Source: an uncultured Dehalococcoidia bacterium (GTDB lineage: Bacteria; Chloroflexota; Dehalococcoidia; Lucifugimonadales; G958296245). From it: a stretch of 64,000 nt of DNA. The notes under the pieces are model-generated. The model had not been told where the DNA came from, made no database searches, and saw only the letters and a program-made list of their open reading frames with translations. The translations under genes and the position numbers were made by a program. This document shows positions 1 to 7,182 of this stretch, piece by piece. Position 1 is the first letter of the stretch. Each line of letters opens with the position of its first letter. Where the stretch lies: the NCBI GenBank assembly GCA_958296245.1, contig OY282458.1, positions 1,572,777 to 1,636,776 on the forward strand, read 5' to 3'.

Positions 1-1
1 T

Positions 2-157
2 ATCCAACCTTCCCACGAGCTCCTCCCTACTCGACCCGATCACGGCCTCGCGCCGTATGGATTCCGCAGCACCGGCCCGTGCCCGTGCGGGCCCAGGCGA
101 GGCGGCGCCCAAAGTGTAGTTGGGACGAAGCAGAGCGTCAACGAATTCAGGAGCGGG
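2..157 (-). pseudogene. 5'-truncated open frame at the window edge
   Basis: An open minus-strand frame runs off the left end of the window and reads like protein (…EFVDALLRPNYTLGAAS…, then …EAVIGSSREELVGRL…). No ATG or GTG lies in frame near its right end, and it enters the R1 repeat copy at 159-320, so the 5' part of a gene appears to be missing. The second string weakly recalls the VIGTPEEV-ERL segment near the C-terminus of luciferase-like flavin monooxygenases; this is only a resemblance. It may instead be chance open frame in G+C-rich DNA. Confidence 0.25.
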
Positions 158-158
158 T

Positions 159-320
159 AACTGTTCAGACTTCGTAATGTCCTTTTCGACTGGCGCAGCC
201 CGATAAAGCAGACGTCTTTGATCTCACCGCCCGCACCTTGGTAACTGGGGGCATCGCCCAGTCCCCCTGCCAGAAGGGATAACCTCCCCTTAGGGTCTCA
301 CACAGAGTCTTGAACAGTTT
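159..320 (+). repeat. R1 MITE-like repeat, copy A
   Basis: The copy is about 160 bp and begins AACTGTTCAGACT and ends AGTCTTGAACAGTT, which are near-perfect terminal inverted repeats. The inside is non-coding and shares long stretches with copies near 2750, 7183, 17632, 25575 and 46590, including AAAGCAGACG, CTTTGATC and GTAACTGGGGGC. It lies just downstream of the sulfatase stop codon and may have truncated the neighbouring gene. Confidence 0.8.
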
Positions 321-334
321 CGGGAGCGGGGTCG

Positions 335-1726
335 CTACAGCCGGAGCTCGGCCCGTGGCCTCCGCAGCGGCTCCGGCAAGTTCGTATCCGACATGAACTC
401 CACCAACCGCTCGTGCACGTCCCGTGCAACGTCGGGCTTCTTGCCGATCAGATCGCTGCTCTGCCCCGCGTCCGATGGCAGGTGGTACAACTGCGACATC
501 CCCGAGTCGATGCTGTACAGCATCGACCATTCGCCTGTCGTGACCGTCGTCACCGGCGCCATCCCGAGCTGCCGCCTTATGTTGTCCACAGAGTTCACCG
601 AGTCGCCCGGGTTGGCGAACGGCACCGTCGAGACTGTGAACCCCCGCCCCGGCAGGCTGGGGTCGTGAACCTTCGGCAGCATCGACTCCCCCTGGACCGT
701 CCCCGGAACTGCCATGCCCATCATATCCAAGACCGTAGGCATCACGTCGACCGCCGACGTCAGCCCCTCGTACACCCCTGGCCTCGCGCCCGGCACGTAG
801 ACCAGGAGCGGCACGAGGACGATCTCCTCGTACAGCGGCGAGAAATCCCACACCGCGCCGGGGTCGCCGTGCCCGTACAGCGCCCCGTCCGGGCCCTTGG
901 CAAAGGTGAGCTTCCCAAAGAGACCCCCATGCTCCCCGAAATAGAAGCCGTGGTCGGACGTGAAGATGATCGCCGTATCATCCATCAGGCCCATGTTCTC
1001 GACGGCGCGCAGCAGGTAGCCGACCCACGTATCGACCATTGTAACCTCGCCCTTGTAGGTGGCCAGCGCCTTCCGGACGCGGTCGCCGGTGAAGCCCTGC
1101 GCATCGTGCCAGTGGCCGTAGATGGGCTGCACCACCTCGCCATCGTAGTCCGGCATGTACATCTCGGTGTAGTAGCTGGGCGCGTCCCAGGGCTCGTGTG
1201 GGTCCCAAGTGTCCACGTATAAGAAGAAGCTCTCCTTGTAGTGCAGTTGCAACCACTCCATCGCCCGCGTAACCGTCTGGGCGACGTTCCGGTCCGACTC
1301 GAAGCGCCACGCCTCGCGTGCGTCCCTGGACTCGTGATGATGCGCCTCGATGAGGCGTGTTACCGAGCCCTCCTGGCCCGTGTACATCGAGAAGGTCTGG
1401 AAGCCCTTGTCGTAGTTCATCCCGCCGCGCAAGTAGAACGGCGTGTCCACCATCGCCGCCGTATGAACACCCTGCCGCGCCAGCACCTCTGCCAGCGTCT
1501 CCACCCCGTCCGGTATCGGCTCCCACCCCATGAACGACATCGTCCACTGGCCCGTCGCGTGGTCCGCCCGCGTTGGCATCGTTGGAAAACCCGCCGCGTA
1601 GTGCCGCGTGAACCGCATCGACTTCGCCGCCAGCGCGTCCAGCGCCGGCGTCCTGATCTCAGCCTTCCCGTACGCCCCCAGATGGTCTTGCCTGAAGGTG
1701 TCTGCAACGATCCATATGACGTTCAT
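335..1726 (-). CDS. Sulfatase-fold hydrolase with Thr at the nucleophile position
   Basis: The 463-residue protein belongs to the alkaline phosphatase/sulfatase superfamily. It starts with the metal-binding strand (N-V-I-W-I-V-A-D9 … R12-x-D14-x-L-G-x-Y-G), has W-D175-P-H177-E-P in mid-protein and T-S-D258-H259-G as the second metal site. The sulfatase signature C/S-x-P-x-R reads T49-M-P-T-R53. The residue normally converted to formylglycine is therefore threonine, as in nucleotide pyrophosphatase/phosphodiesterase relatives. The substrate could be a sulfate ester, phosphodiester or phosphonate ester; I cannot tell which. No signal peptide is seen, so it is probably cytoplasmic. The start ATG has GGGAG 9 bases upstream. 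No anaerobic sulfatase-maturing enzyme is nearby. Confidence 0.85.
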   Translation of the reverse strand: MNVIWIVADTFRQDHLGAYGKAEIRTPALDALAAKSMRFTRHYAAGFPTMPTRADHATGQWTMSFMGWEPIPDGVETLAEVLARQGVHTAAMVDTPFYLRGGMNYDKGFQTFSMYTGQEGSVTRLIEAHHHESRDAREAWRFESDRNVAQTVTRAMEWLQLHYKESFFLYVDTWDPHEPWDAPSYYTEMYMPDYDGEVVQPIYGHWHDAQGFTGDRVRKALATYKGEVTMVDTWVGYLLRAVENMGLMDDTAIIFTSDHGFYFGEHGGLFGKLTFAKGPDGALYGHGDPGAVWDFSPLYEEIVLVPLLVYVPGARPGVYEGLTSAVDVMPTVLDMMGMAVPGTVQGESMLPKVHDPSLPGRGFTVSTVPFANPGDSVNSVDNIRRQLGMAPVTTVTTGEWSMLYSIDSGMSQLYHLPSDAGQSSDLIGKKPDVARDVHERLVEFMSDTNLPEPLRRPRAELRL

Positions 1727-2024
1727 CTCAAATACTCCCTCGGCAGTGGATGCCCCAAGTATATTGCGTCGGGTTTCCGAATGTTGCGCTTACGTCAACG
1801 TAACCCACGCGGTCCGTTCCAGCAGGCCCCGGCTGCGCCCCTTCCCGGCGCCCGGCGTTCCGCCGGTAGGCCGTGGGCAACCGGCCCCGGCCAGTCCTCC
1901 ACCGTGTCGCAGCAGGATCGGAATAACGCGGGCGCGTCTTCATACCGACTACGCGTCGTGATCGACGTGACCGCGCCCATACCTGAAGTAGCCAAACCCG
2001 TTCTGGGCGGGCAACCCACCGCCG

Positions 2025-2450
2025 TCAGAGGGGATTGCGCCAGCGGAGGCCGGGGAAGCGGCTGAAGTCGGTATCGTTGGAATGCACCTCTGCTTGATAC
2101 TCCATCGCCAGGGCGGCGACGTGTGCGTCGGTCACCAGATTCGCCCCGACGCCTGCGGCAGCGAGATTCCGCCGCAGGCGGTCCAGGTGGTCGGCGCCGG
2201 GGTTGATCGGCATGACGTGATGGAAGCGGAACCACTCCCGCACGTACTCAACCGCAGCGTCGGGCGTGGCCGGACGGACAAGCACCCTGGGATGAGTCAT
2301 CAGCCTTACGAAGCCCGTCGCCACTACCCAAGAAACGCCGACCATCTCATCGCCGTTGATCAGGTCTTCCCACCAGCGCTTGGCGGCGCCGTGATGAGGG
2401 GATCCCTCGTTGTAGGCATATACCAGCAGGTTGACGTCCGGGACTATCAC
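2025..2450 (-). CDS. vapC: VapC-type PIN-domain toxin
   Basis: The 141-residue PIN ribonuclease domain is the toxin of a type II toxin-antitoxin pair. It begins I-V-P-D5-V-N-L-L-V and has the later acidic sites T-D-A-H and N-D-T-D-F-S-R-F-P-G-L of the TIGR00028-like family. At the position where relatives carry the second active-site Glu (T-E-L-G-F) this protein reads V-A-T-G-F, so that acid seems to be lost; activity may be reduced or rearranged. It starts at a GTG that overlaps the antitoxin stop (GTGA), so the two are translationally coupled. Confidence 0.88.
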   Translation of the reverse strand: MIVPDVNLLVYAYNEGSPHHGAAKRWWEDLINGDEMVGVSWVVATGFVRLMTHPRVLVRPATPDAAVEYVREWFRFHHVMPINPGADHLDRLRRNLAAAGVGANLVTDAHVAALAMEYQAEVHSNDTDFSRFPGLRWRNPL

Positions 2451-2701
2451 CCTTCCCGCCCGGCGAAGTCCTCGGCCTCGAGCTGGTCGCTGAGTTGGTT
2501 CAGCCTCAAGGGGTCTACGCCTGGGATGAGCGCGCTGCGGTTTGGCACTACTCTGTAGGGCGCTGGGTCCTCCCTAACGCTTGGCGACATCCCGCGGCGC
2601 AACGTGTCGTTCACAACGTGCTTGAACGATCTGCCAAGAAGTCTGGCCTGCTCTTTCAGAGAGGCGGCTATGTCCTCGTCCAGTGTCAGTGTGGTTCTCA
2701 T
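2447..2701 (-). CDS. vapB: VapB-type ribbon-helix-helix antitoxin
   Basis: The 84-residue protein has an N-terminal ribbon-helix-helix strand (M-R-T-T-L-T-L-D-E-D-I-A) followed by two helices and a basic-acidic C-terminal tail expected to wrap the toxin. It is the first gene of the vapBC operon and its stop overlaps the vapC start by four bases. No Shine-Dalgarno is visible. The -10 box of a consensus promoter ends six bases before the ATG, so the message is probably leaderless. The dimer is expected to repress its own promoter. Confidence 0.85.
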   Translation of the reverse strand: MRTTLTLDEDIAASLKEQARLLGRSFKHVVNDTLRRGMSPSVREDPAPYRVVPNRSALIPGVDPLRLNQLSDQLEAEDFAGREG

Positions 2702-2707
2702 GCAGGC

Positions 2708-2736
2708 ATCATAGTGTATTCCTCATCTGATGTCAA
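2708..2736 (-). promoter_or_regulatory. Consensus sigma-70 promoter of vapBC
   Basis: On the minus strand a perfect TTGACA (2731-2736), a 17-bp spacer and TATGAT (2708-2713) precede the vapB ATG (2699-2701) by six bases. Transcription would begin at or next to the A of the ATG, giving a leaderless transcript. Confidence 0.8.
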
Positions 2737-2748
2737 GATGCTCTGGGG

Positions 2749-2830
2749 AACTGTTCAGACTCTGTGAGACCCTGAGACCCGAGGGGGAAGGCCAGAGAGG
2801 TTCTACCCTCGGCAGGGGCTATTCTGCACG
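2749..2830 (-). repeat. R1 repeat, copy B (truncated)
   Basis: GAACTGTTCAGACT followed by CTGTGAGACCCT and the GGTTCT/CTCGGCAGGGG segment match one end of R1 in reverse orientation. The other half and the second terminal repeat are missing. The copy sits just upstream of the vapB -35 box. Confidence 0.65.
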
Positions 2831-2925
2831 TGATCTCGTTCAGATAATATGCCGTACACTCCATATCTCATCTCAGCAGCTCTGATAGGATACGGGCGAA
2901 TCCTCGACTCGGAGGCCGGGAGCAT

Positions 2926-3993
2926 ATGACTGGCGGACAGGACACGATCGTATCGGCGGACGCGCACGCCGCCTTCAGCGAGAGGGCGCTCGTTGCCGTC
3001 TCGGTTCCCGCGCCTGACGCCGCAGTGATAGCGGACAGCCTGTTAGAGGCCGACCTGCGCGGCGTCTATTCCCACGGCATACAACTCTTGCACAGGTACG
3101 TTCGCGGGCTCCGGAACGGCATAAATCCAACTCCCGAAATCACCATTACCGCCGATGCCGGCGGGCTGGTCGTCCTAGACGGAGGAGGAGGAATGGGCCA
3201 GGTCGTCTCAGTCCGGGCTATGTCGTTGGCGATAGAGCGCGCCCGCTGTCACGGCGTGGCCACGGTCGTCGTCCGCAACTCCAACCATATGGGGGCGCTC
3301 GCCTACTATGGGATGATGGCCGTCGAGCAGGGGATGATAGGCGCGTGCAGCACGAACGGCCCGGCCATCATGGCCCCCTGGGGAGGCATTACCGAAACGC
3401 TGGGGAACAATCCCTTTTGCGTCGCGGTGCCGGCCGGCGAGGCTCATCCAATCGTCCTCGACATGGCCACCAGCACGGCGGCCCGCAACAAGATCCGCGT
3501 AGCCGCCGCCAAGGGCGAGACTCTACCGCCCGGCTGGGCGCTCGACCGGCAGGGGCGCCCAACCACCAACGCCGAAGAGGCGCTGCTGGGACTCGTGGCC
3601 CCTATGGCAGAAGCCAAGGGCTTCGGGCTGGCAGTCGCCCTGGAGGTACTGACCTCCGTCGTGAGTGGGGGGCCTATAGGTAAAGAGGTGCCCCGCGACG
3701 CGCTGGCGTCCGCGGACATCTTCTATCCCGTAAAGGTCAGCCACTACTTCCACGTAACCGACGTCAGCAAGGTGATGCCACTTGCCGATTTCACCGCAAG
3801 GGTGGACTTACTGGCCCGGCAGGTCCATGAAAGCGCCCTGACCGATAGCGCCGGCGCGGTGTACATGCCAGGTGAGATCGAGTTCCTCACTCGGGAACGG
3901 CGCCTCTCCGAAGGCGTCCCCCTCCTGCCAACGGTAATGTCGTCACTCGACCGCCTGGCCGCTGAGGTCTCGGTCGCAGCCATTGAGCGGTAA
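2926..3993 (+). CDS. Ldh-family malate/L-lactate-type NAD(P)-dependent dehydrogenase
   Basis: The 355-residue protein belongs to the type II malate/L-lactate dehydrogenase family (also sulfolactate, ureidoglycolate and delta-piperideine-2-carboxylate reductases). It oxidises or reduces 2-hydroxy/2-keto acids in the cytoplasm. Visible family features are the S-H-G near residue 49, the glycine-rich G-G-G-G-M-G-Q stretch, S-N-H-M-G, G-N-N-P-F and L-D-M-A-T-S. GGGAG lies just upstream of the ATG. It is followed by convergent sugar-acid genes (an SDR and an HpcH/HpaI aldolase), which suggests hydroxy-acid catabolism. The exact substrate cannot be read from sequence. Confidence 0.88.
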   Translation: MTGGQDTIVSADAHAAFSERALVAVSVPAPDAAVIADSLLEADLRGVYSHGIQLLHRYVRGLRNGINPTPEITITADAGGLVVLDGGGGMGQVVSVRAMSLAIERARCHGVATVVVRNSNHMGALAYYGMMAVEQGMIGACSTNGPAIMAPWGGITETLGNNPFCVAVPAGEAHPIVLDMATSTAARNKIRVAAAKGETLPPGWALDRQGRPTTNAEEALLGLVAPMAEAKGFGLAVALEVLTSVVSGGPIGKEVPRDALASADIFYPVKVSHYFHVTDVSKVMPLADFTARVDLLARQVHESALTDSAGAVYMPGEIEFLTRERRLSEGVPLLPTVMSSLDRLAAEVSVAAIER

Positions 3994-4023
3994 TGCCAAG
4001 CTGAGTTTCATTCCGGCCCGCCC

Positions 4024-4131
4024 ACAGGCTGCGGAAATACGAGGGGCGCTGAGAGGTATAAAGCCCCCATGCTGGGGAGCCTGTGGGATCCCTCAGAACA
4101 CAATCCCCTTCCCTTCCGCTAGGGATGAGCG
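4024..4131 (+). repeat. R2 repeat, short copy
   Basis: CACAGGCTGCGGAAATACG starts this non-coding stretch, matching the end found at 7529 and, inverted, at 13280. The far end is degenerate and reaches the last codons of the SDR gene. It fills the gap between convergent genes. Confidence 0.5.
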
Positions 4132-4925
4132 CGGCCGTAGTAGCCGCCCGACGCGGCGTCGTGATCAAGCGTGTCCCCTGCGTCGTCTTGCGGCTTGTAC
4201 CCGAGTGACCGCTCTCCGGTCTCGATCTCATGAATGCGCAGGGTGTTGTTCGAGATGCCGTACGCCACCAGGAAGCCGACCGAGTGGGGGGCGTCGATGC
4301 TGCGCTCGATGAGCTGAGCAGCGTCACGGTGGCTCAGCCACAGGGCGAGGCCAGGGTAAGACTGGCGGTGCCACCCCTCGTCCATGTTCACCCCGCCGAT
4401 GCGGAGCGCTACGAAAGATATGCCGTACTTGTCCCAATAGAAGCTTCCCAGCGCCTCGCCAAAAGCCTTGCTCACGCCGTAGAGGCAATCGGGCCGCACA
4501 CGCTCGGCGGTCAGTAACGGGAACGGTTTCGGCGCATCGTCGAGCCGCCCCTCGAACACCGCCCTGTACGGATCGTCCTTCTCCGGGTAGTACCCGACCA
4601 CGTGGTTGGTGCTGGCGAACACGACTCGCCTCACGCCCGCCTCTCGGCAGGCCTCCATGACGTTGTAAGCGCCGACGATGTTGTTCGGCAAGACGGAGTC
4701 CCAGGCAGCGCCGCCGCTCGGGTCGGCCCCGAGGTGGACGACGGCGTCCTGTCCCTCGAACGACGGCCTGATGGCGTCCAGATCGGCGAGGTCGGCGATC
4801 CGTGAAGGAATACCCTCTACCGCCACCCTGTCCAAGGCGCTCAACTCGTACTTCGAACTCAGAAACCGCCTGACTATTCCGCCTATACGGCCCGCTGCCC
4901 CGGTTACCAGCACCTTCTTACTCAT
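4119..4925 (-). CDS. NAD-dependent epimerase/dehydratase-family SDR, uronate dehydrogenase-like
   Basis: The 268-residue extended/atypical short-chain dehydrogenase has an N-terminal Rossmann motif V-T-G-A-A-G-R-I-G-G, an A-D-L-x-D adenine contact, H-L-G-A, and the catalytic S-T-N…Y-G-V-S-K pair. The small size and the R-I-G-G-V-N-M-D-E-G-W string fit uronate dehydrogenases, which oxidise glucuronate or galacturonate to the aldarolactone. The chosen start (MSKKVLVTG) is preceded by GGAGGAGCA; an upstream in-frame start adds nine implausible residues. It is transcribed toward the Ldh-type gene and may work in the same sugar-acid route. Confidence 0.85.
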   Translation of the reverse strand: MSKKVLVTGAAGRIGGIVRRFLSSKYELSALDRVAVEGIPSRIADLADLDAIRPSFEGQDAVVHLGADPSGGAAWDSVLPNNIVGAYNVMEACREAGVRRVVFASTNHVVGYYPEKDDPYRAVFEGRLDDAPKPFPLLTAERVRPDCLYGVSKAFGEALGSFYWDKYGISFVALRIGGVNMDEGWHRQSYPGLALWLSHRDAAQLIERSIDAPHSVGFLVAYGISNNTLRIHEIETGERSLGYKPQDDAGDTLDHDAASGGYYGRAHP

Positions 4926-5055
4926 TGCTCCTCCATATTTACCCAGATCCACTTCAGAGAAGTGTTACAGGCGATTGTATCCCCCAGCCCTGATTCCCGC
5001 CTGCCTACCGTAGTTAGGGGGAAGTCCAGAGAGGTTCTCCCCTCCGACGATACCC

Positions 5056-5085
5056 TTGCCTACCGCTCACAACTTGGGATAAAAT
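5056..5085 (+). promoter_or_regulatory. Probable promoter of the HpcH/HpaI aldolase gene
   Basis: TTGCCT (5056-5061), an 18-bp spacer and TAAAAT (5080-5085) lie about 70 bases before the aldolase ATG. The -10 is in an A+T-rich patch that stands out locally. Just upstream, 5013-5045 carries a short stretch like the R1 inner part (GAGAGGTTCTCCCCTC). Confidence 0.5.
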
Positions 5086-5152
5086 TCCCCTCCATCGCAG
5101 CAACGCTTGGGCGCCGTGGCCCAGCCACAGAACGCCTCGATCAGGAGCGGAC

Positions 5153-6043
5153 ATGCCCAGAGTCAACAAGTGCATCGAACTGCTTGAGCAGGGCCGGGCC
5201 ATCACGGTAACCGGCGCGCCGTCGCTGACCTACTCGGCTGGCCGCGAAGCATCCCAGACCTGGTGCGACCTGCTTCTGGTGGAGTTCGAGCACCACCCAT
5301 TTGATACACCGGGCCTGCGCGACTTCATGCGAGGACTGAAGGATGGCGGCCCCACACCCAGCGGACACCTGATGCCGACCGTAGTAGCGACCCTGCCGTC
5401 CAACTGCATCACCCCGGAGGAGGTGTTCTACAACGCTTGGCAGGCGAGGCACGTACTATCGACCGGCGTCCATGGGCTCTTGCACACCCATGCCCGCAGC
5501 CCGGAGGCCGTCCGGGCGTTCGTCAGCACGGCGAGGTACCCGTTCCAAACCATCGGACTTGACCGGGGGATACCCGAGGGCAGACGAGGAGGAGGAGGAC
5601 AGGGAGACCCGGCCCAAATATGGGGGTTGGGACCCAGAGAATACGTCCAGAGGGCGGACCCGTGGCCGCTCAACCCGGACGGAGAGCTGATGCTCGGCCT
5701 GAAGATCGAGGACCGCCACTGCCTACCCAACGCCGATCAGACCGCGGCCGTCCCCGGTCTGGCGTTTGCCGAGTGGGGGCCGGGTGACATGGGGATGTCC
5801 TTCGGCGACCCCGACGCCCACGACCCGCCCTACTCACCGCAGATGGACGAGGCCAGGCGTATAGTCCAAGACGCCTGTCGCCAGGCAGGCATAGCCTTCT
5901 ACTGCGGTTGGCCCGACGACTCCATGACCGAGAGGGAACGAGTCAAGCACCTGGTGGAAGAGGTCGGCGCCCAAATAATCCCCACCCCTACCCGAGACTT
6001 GGCGGAGTACGCCTGGAGCCTGACCGGCCGCACCGACCCTTAA
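5153..6043 (+). CDS. HpcH/HpaI-family aldolase
   Basis: The 296-residue protein is a class II, metal-dependent pyruvate aldolase of the HpcH/HpaI/citrate-lyase-beta superfamily; relatives cleave 2-keto-3-deoxy sugar acids or 4-hydroxy-2-ketoacids. Family features are D-L-L-L-V-E-F-E-H-H near residue 40, the metal ligand strand L-G-L-K-I-E-D and the G-P-G-D-M-G-M-S-F-G-D loop. A G/R-rich insert near residues 140-155 (E-G-R-R-G-G-G-G-Q) corresponds to the R-A-x-x-Y-G loop region of relatives. It stands alone behind its own promoter, next to sugar-acid dehydrogenases. Confidence 0.88.
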   Translation: MPRVNKCIELLEQGRAITVTGAPSLTYSAGREASQTWCDLLLVEFEHHPFDTPGLRDFMRGLKDGGPTPSGHLMPTVVATLPSNCITPEEVFYNAWQARHVLSTGVHGLLHTHARSPEAVRAFVSTARYPFQTIGLDRGIPEGRRGGGGQGDPAQIWGLGPREYVQRADPWPLNPDGELMLGLKIEDRHCLPNADQTAAVPGLAFAEWGPGDMGMSFGDPDAHDPPYSPQMDEARRIVQDACRQAGIAFYCGWPDDSMTERERVKHLVEEVGAQIIPTPTRDLAEYAWSLTGRTDP

Positions 6044-6057
6044 CGGCGGAAGGACCT

Positions 6058-6330
6058 CCCATCCTTACCTGAACAGCACGCAAGTTCCCGGGTGCGCGCG
6101 GCGACGAACCCCTCTATCCCAAGAGCCTGTGCGCGTCACTCAATCACAACAACCCATCCTTACCTGAACAGCAAGGAAGTCCCTGGTGTGCAGAGAGACG
6201 CAGCCCCTACGCCGAGAGCCTGTGGACGTCCCCCGGATACACACCCCCATTACTTCCTGAACAGGAATTTAGGAGTCTTGGGGTGTGTTAGAGGGGCGGA
6301 GAGGTTACGGCCCTCTTGCACACCCTATGT
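6058..6330 (+). repeat. Three degenerate copies of a ~80-90 bp repeat
   Basis: The unit begins CCCATCCTTACCTGAACAG at 6058 and at 6153, and in decayed form at 6244 (ATTACTTCCTGAACAGG). Each continues with a G(G/C)AAGT-CC-GGTG-GC run, a GACG-A-CCCCT run and AAGAGCCTGTG or similar. There is no coding frame. The last copy runs into the 3' end of the sugar transferase gene. Confidence 0.6.
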
Positions 6331-7022
6331 CTCAGCAGCTTGATGGCGGCGTGCGCCCTGGATCTGCCAATTAGCACTACCAAGGCTGTAACAGCCAGCA
6401 GCTTCAGATCCAGGACTGGGCCTAGACGCCTGATGTAGAGATTGTCATACCGCAGCTTGTCCCGGGGGTGCGAATCGTAGATCCCCCTGACCTGGGCCAA
6501 GCCGGTAAGGCCTGGCCGCGCCCGCAGCCTTGAGGAGAACCCCGGGACCTCCTCGGCGAAGCGGCGCACCAGCTCGGGACGCTCTGGGCGAGGCCCAACG
6601 AGGCTCATGTCACCTCTGGCGATGCTGAGTATCTGGGGCAGTTCGTCTAGGTGAAGCGGGCGAAGGACCTTCCCTACCCTGGTGATCCGTGGGTCATGGT
6701 CGGCAGCCCATATAGGACCCGTGAGCTTCTCGGCGCCCTCGAACATAGTCCGGAACTTGAAGGCCGTGAACTCACGCCCCCCCCTGCCCACCCGTCGTTG
6801 AGCGTAGAACACGGGCCCACGGTCGCCCAGCCAGATAGCCAGCGGTATCACGGCGCAGAGTACGATCCAGACCGGGAACAGGACGACCAAGGAGACGACC
6901 AGTATGGCGAGGTCGAACGCACGCTTGTAGCCGTCGCCCAAGCGCGCGTCACCGTCCGACGGCGCTTGCGCAGCCTCGCCGTCTGCCCTGCTAGGGACGC
7001 TTTCAAGCTCGTGAACAGCCAA
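6288..7022 (-). CDS. Bacterial sugar transferase (undecaprenyl-phosphate glycosyl-1-phosphate transferase type)
   Basis: The 244-residue protein of the Bac_transf family transfers a sugar-1-phosphate from a nucleotide sugar to undecaprenyl phosphate, the first step of exopolysaccharide or S-layer glycan assembly. It has an N-terminal hydrophobic hairpin at about residues 36-66, then K-F-R-T-M, the catalytic D-E-L-P-Q pair and S-L-V-G-P-R-P-E-R-P-E. It lacks the long polytopic N-terminus of WbaP, so it is the short PglC-like form. Translation starts at TTG with no clear Shine-Dalgarno; an in-frame stop lies just upstream. No other glycan genes adjoin it. The lipid carrier would be recycled by the UppP-like enzyme at 20191. 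Confidence 0.88.
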   Translation of the reverse strand: MAVHELESVPSRADGEAAQAPSDGDARLGDGYKRAFDLAILVVSLVVLFPVWIVLCAVIPLAIWLGDRGPVFYAQRRVGRGGREFTAFKFRTMFEGAEKLTGPIWAADHDPRITRVGKVLRPLHLDELPQILSIARGDMSLVGPRPERPELVRRFAEEVPGFSSRLRARPGLTGLAQVRGIYDSHPRDKLRYDNLYIRRLGPVLDLKLLAVTALVVLIGRSRAHAAIKLLRHRVCKRAVTSPPL

Positions 7023-7182
7023 GCCGTAGTCCGTTTAGGTTTGGTCGAGTTCTTGGCAGTGGTGAACGGCGCCCCCTACGGCGCCGTTGCAAAGTGCTGG
7101 GTTAGGATCCGCCCCGCGCCTGGCGGCATGGCCGGATTATAAGACGAAGCATAAACGCTTTCAACATCCCTGCCGCCGCGGT

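Noticed and set aside
165-851. 228-codon minus-strand frame overlapping the sulfatase
   Set aside because: It has Arg/Gly/Asp-rich composition typical of out-of-frame G+C-rich DNA and ends in the R1 repeat; the sulfatase frame explains the region.
1241-2065. 274-codon plus-strand frame over the sulfatase start and gap
   Set aside because: It is an antisense shadow with His/Arg-rich translation. The gap 1727-2024 itself shows no gene or clear signal.
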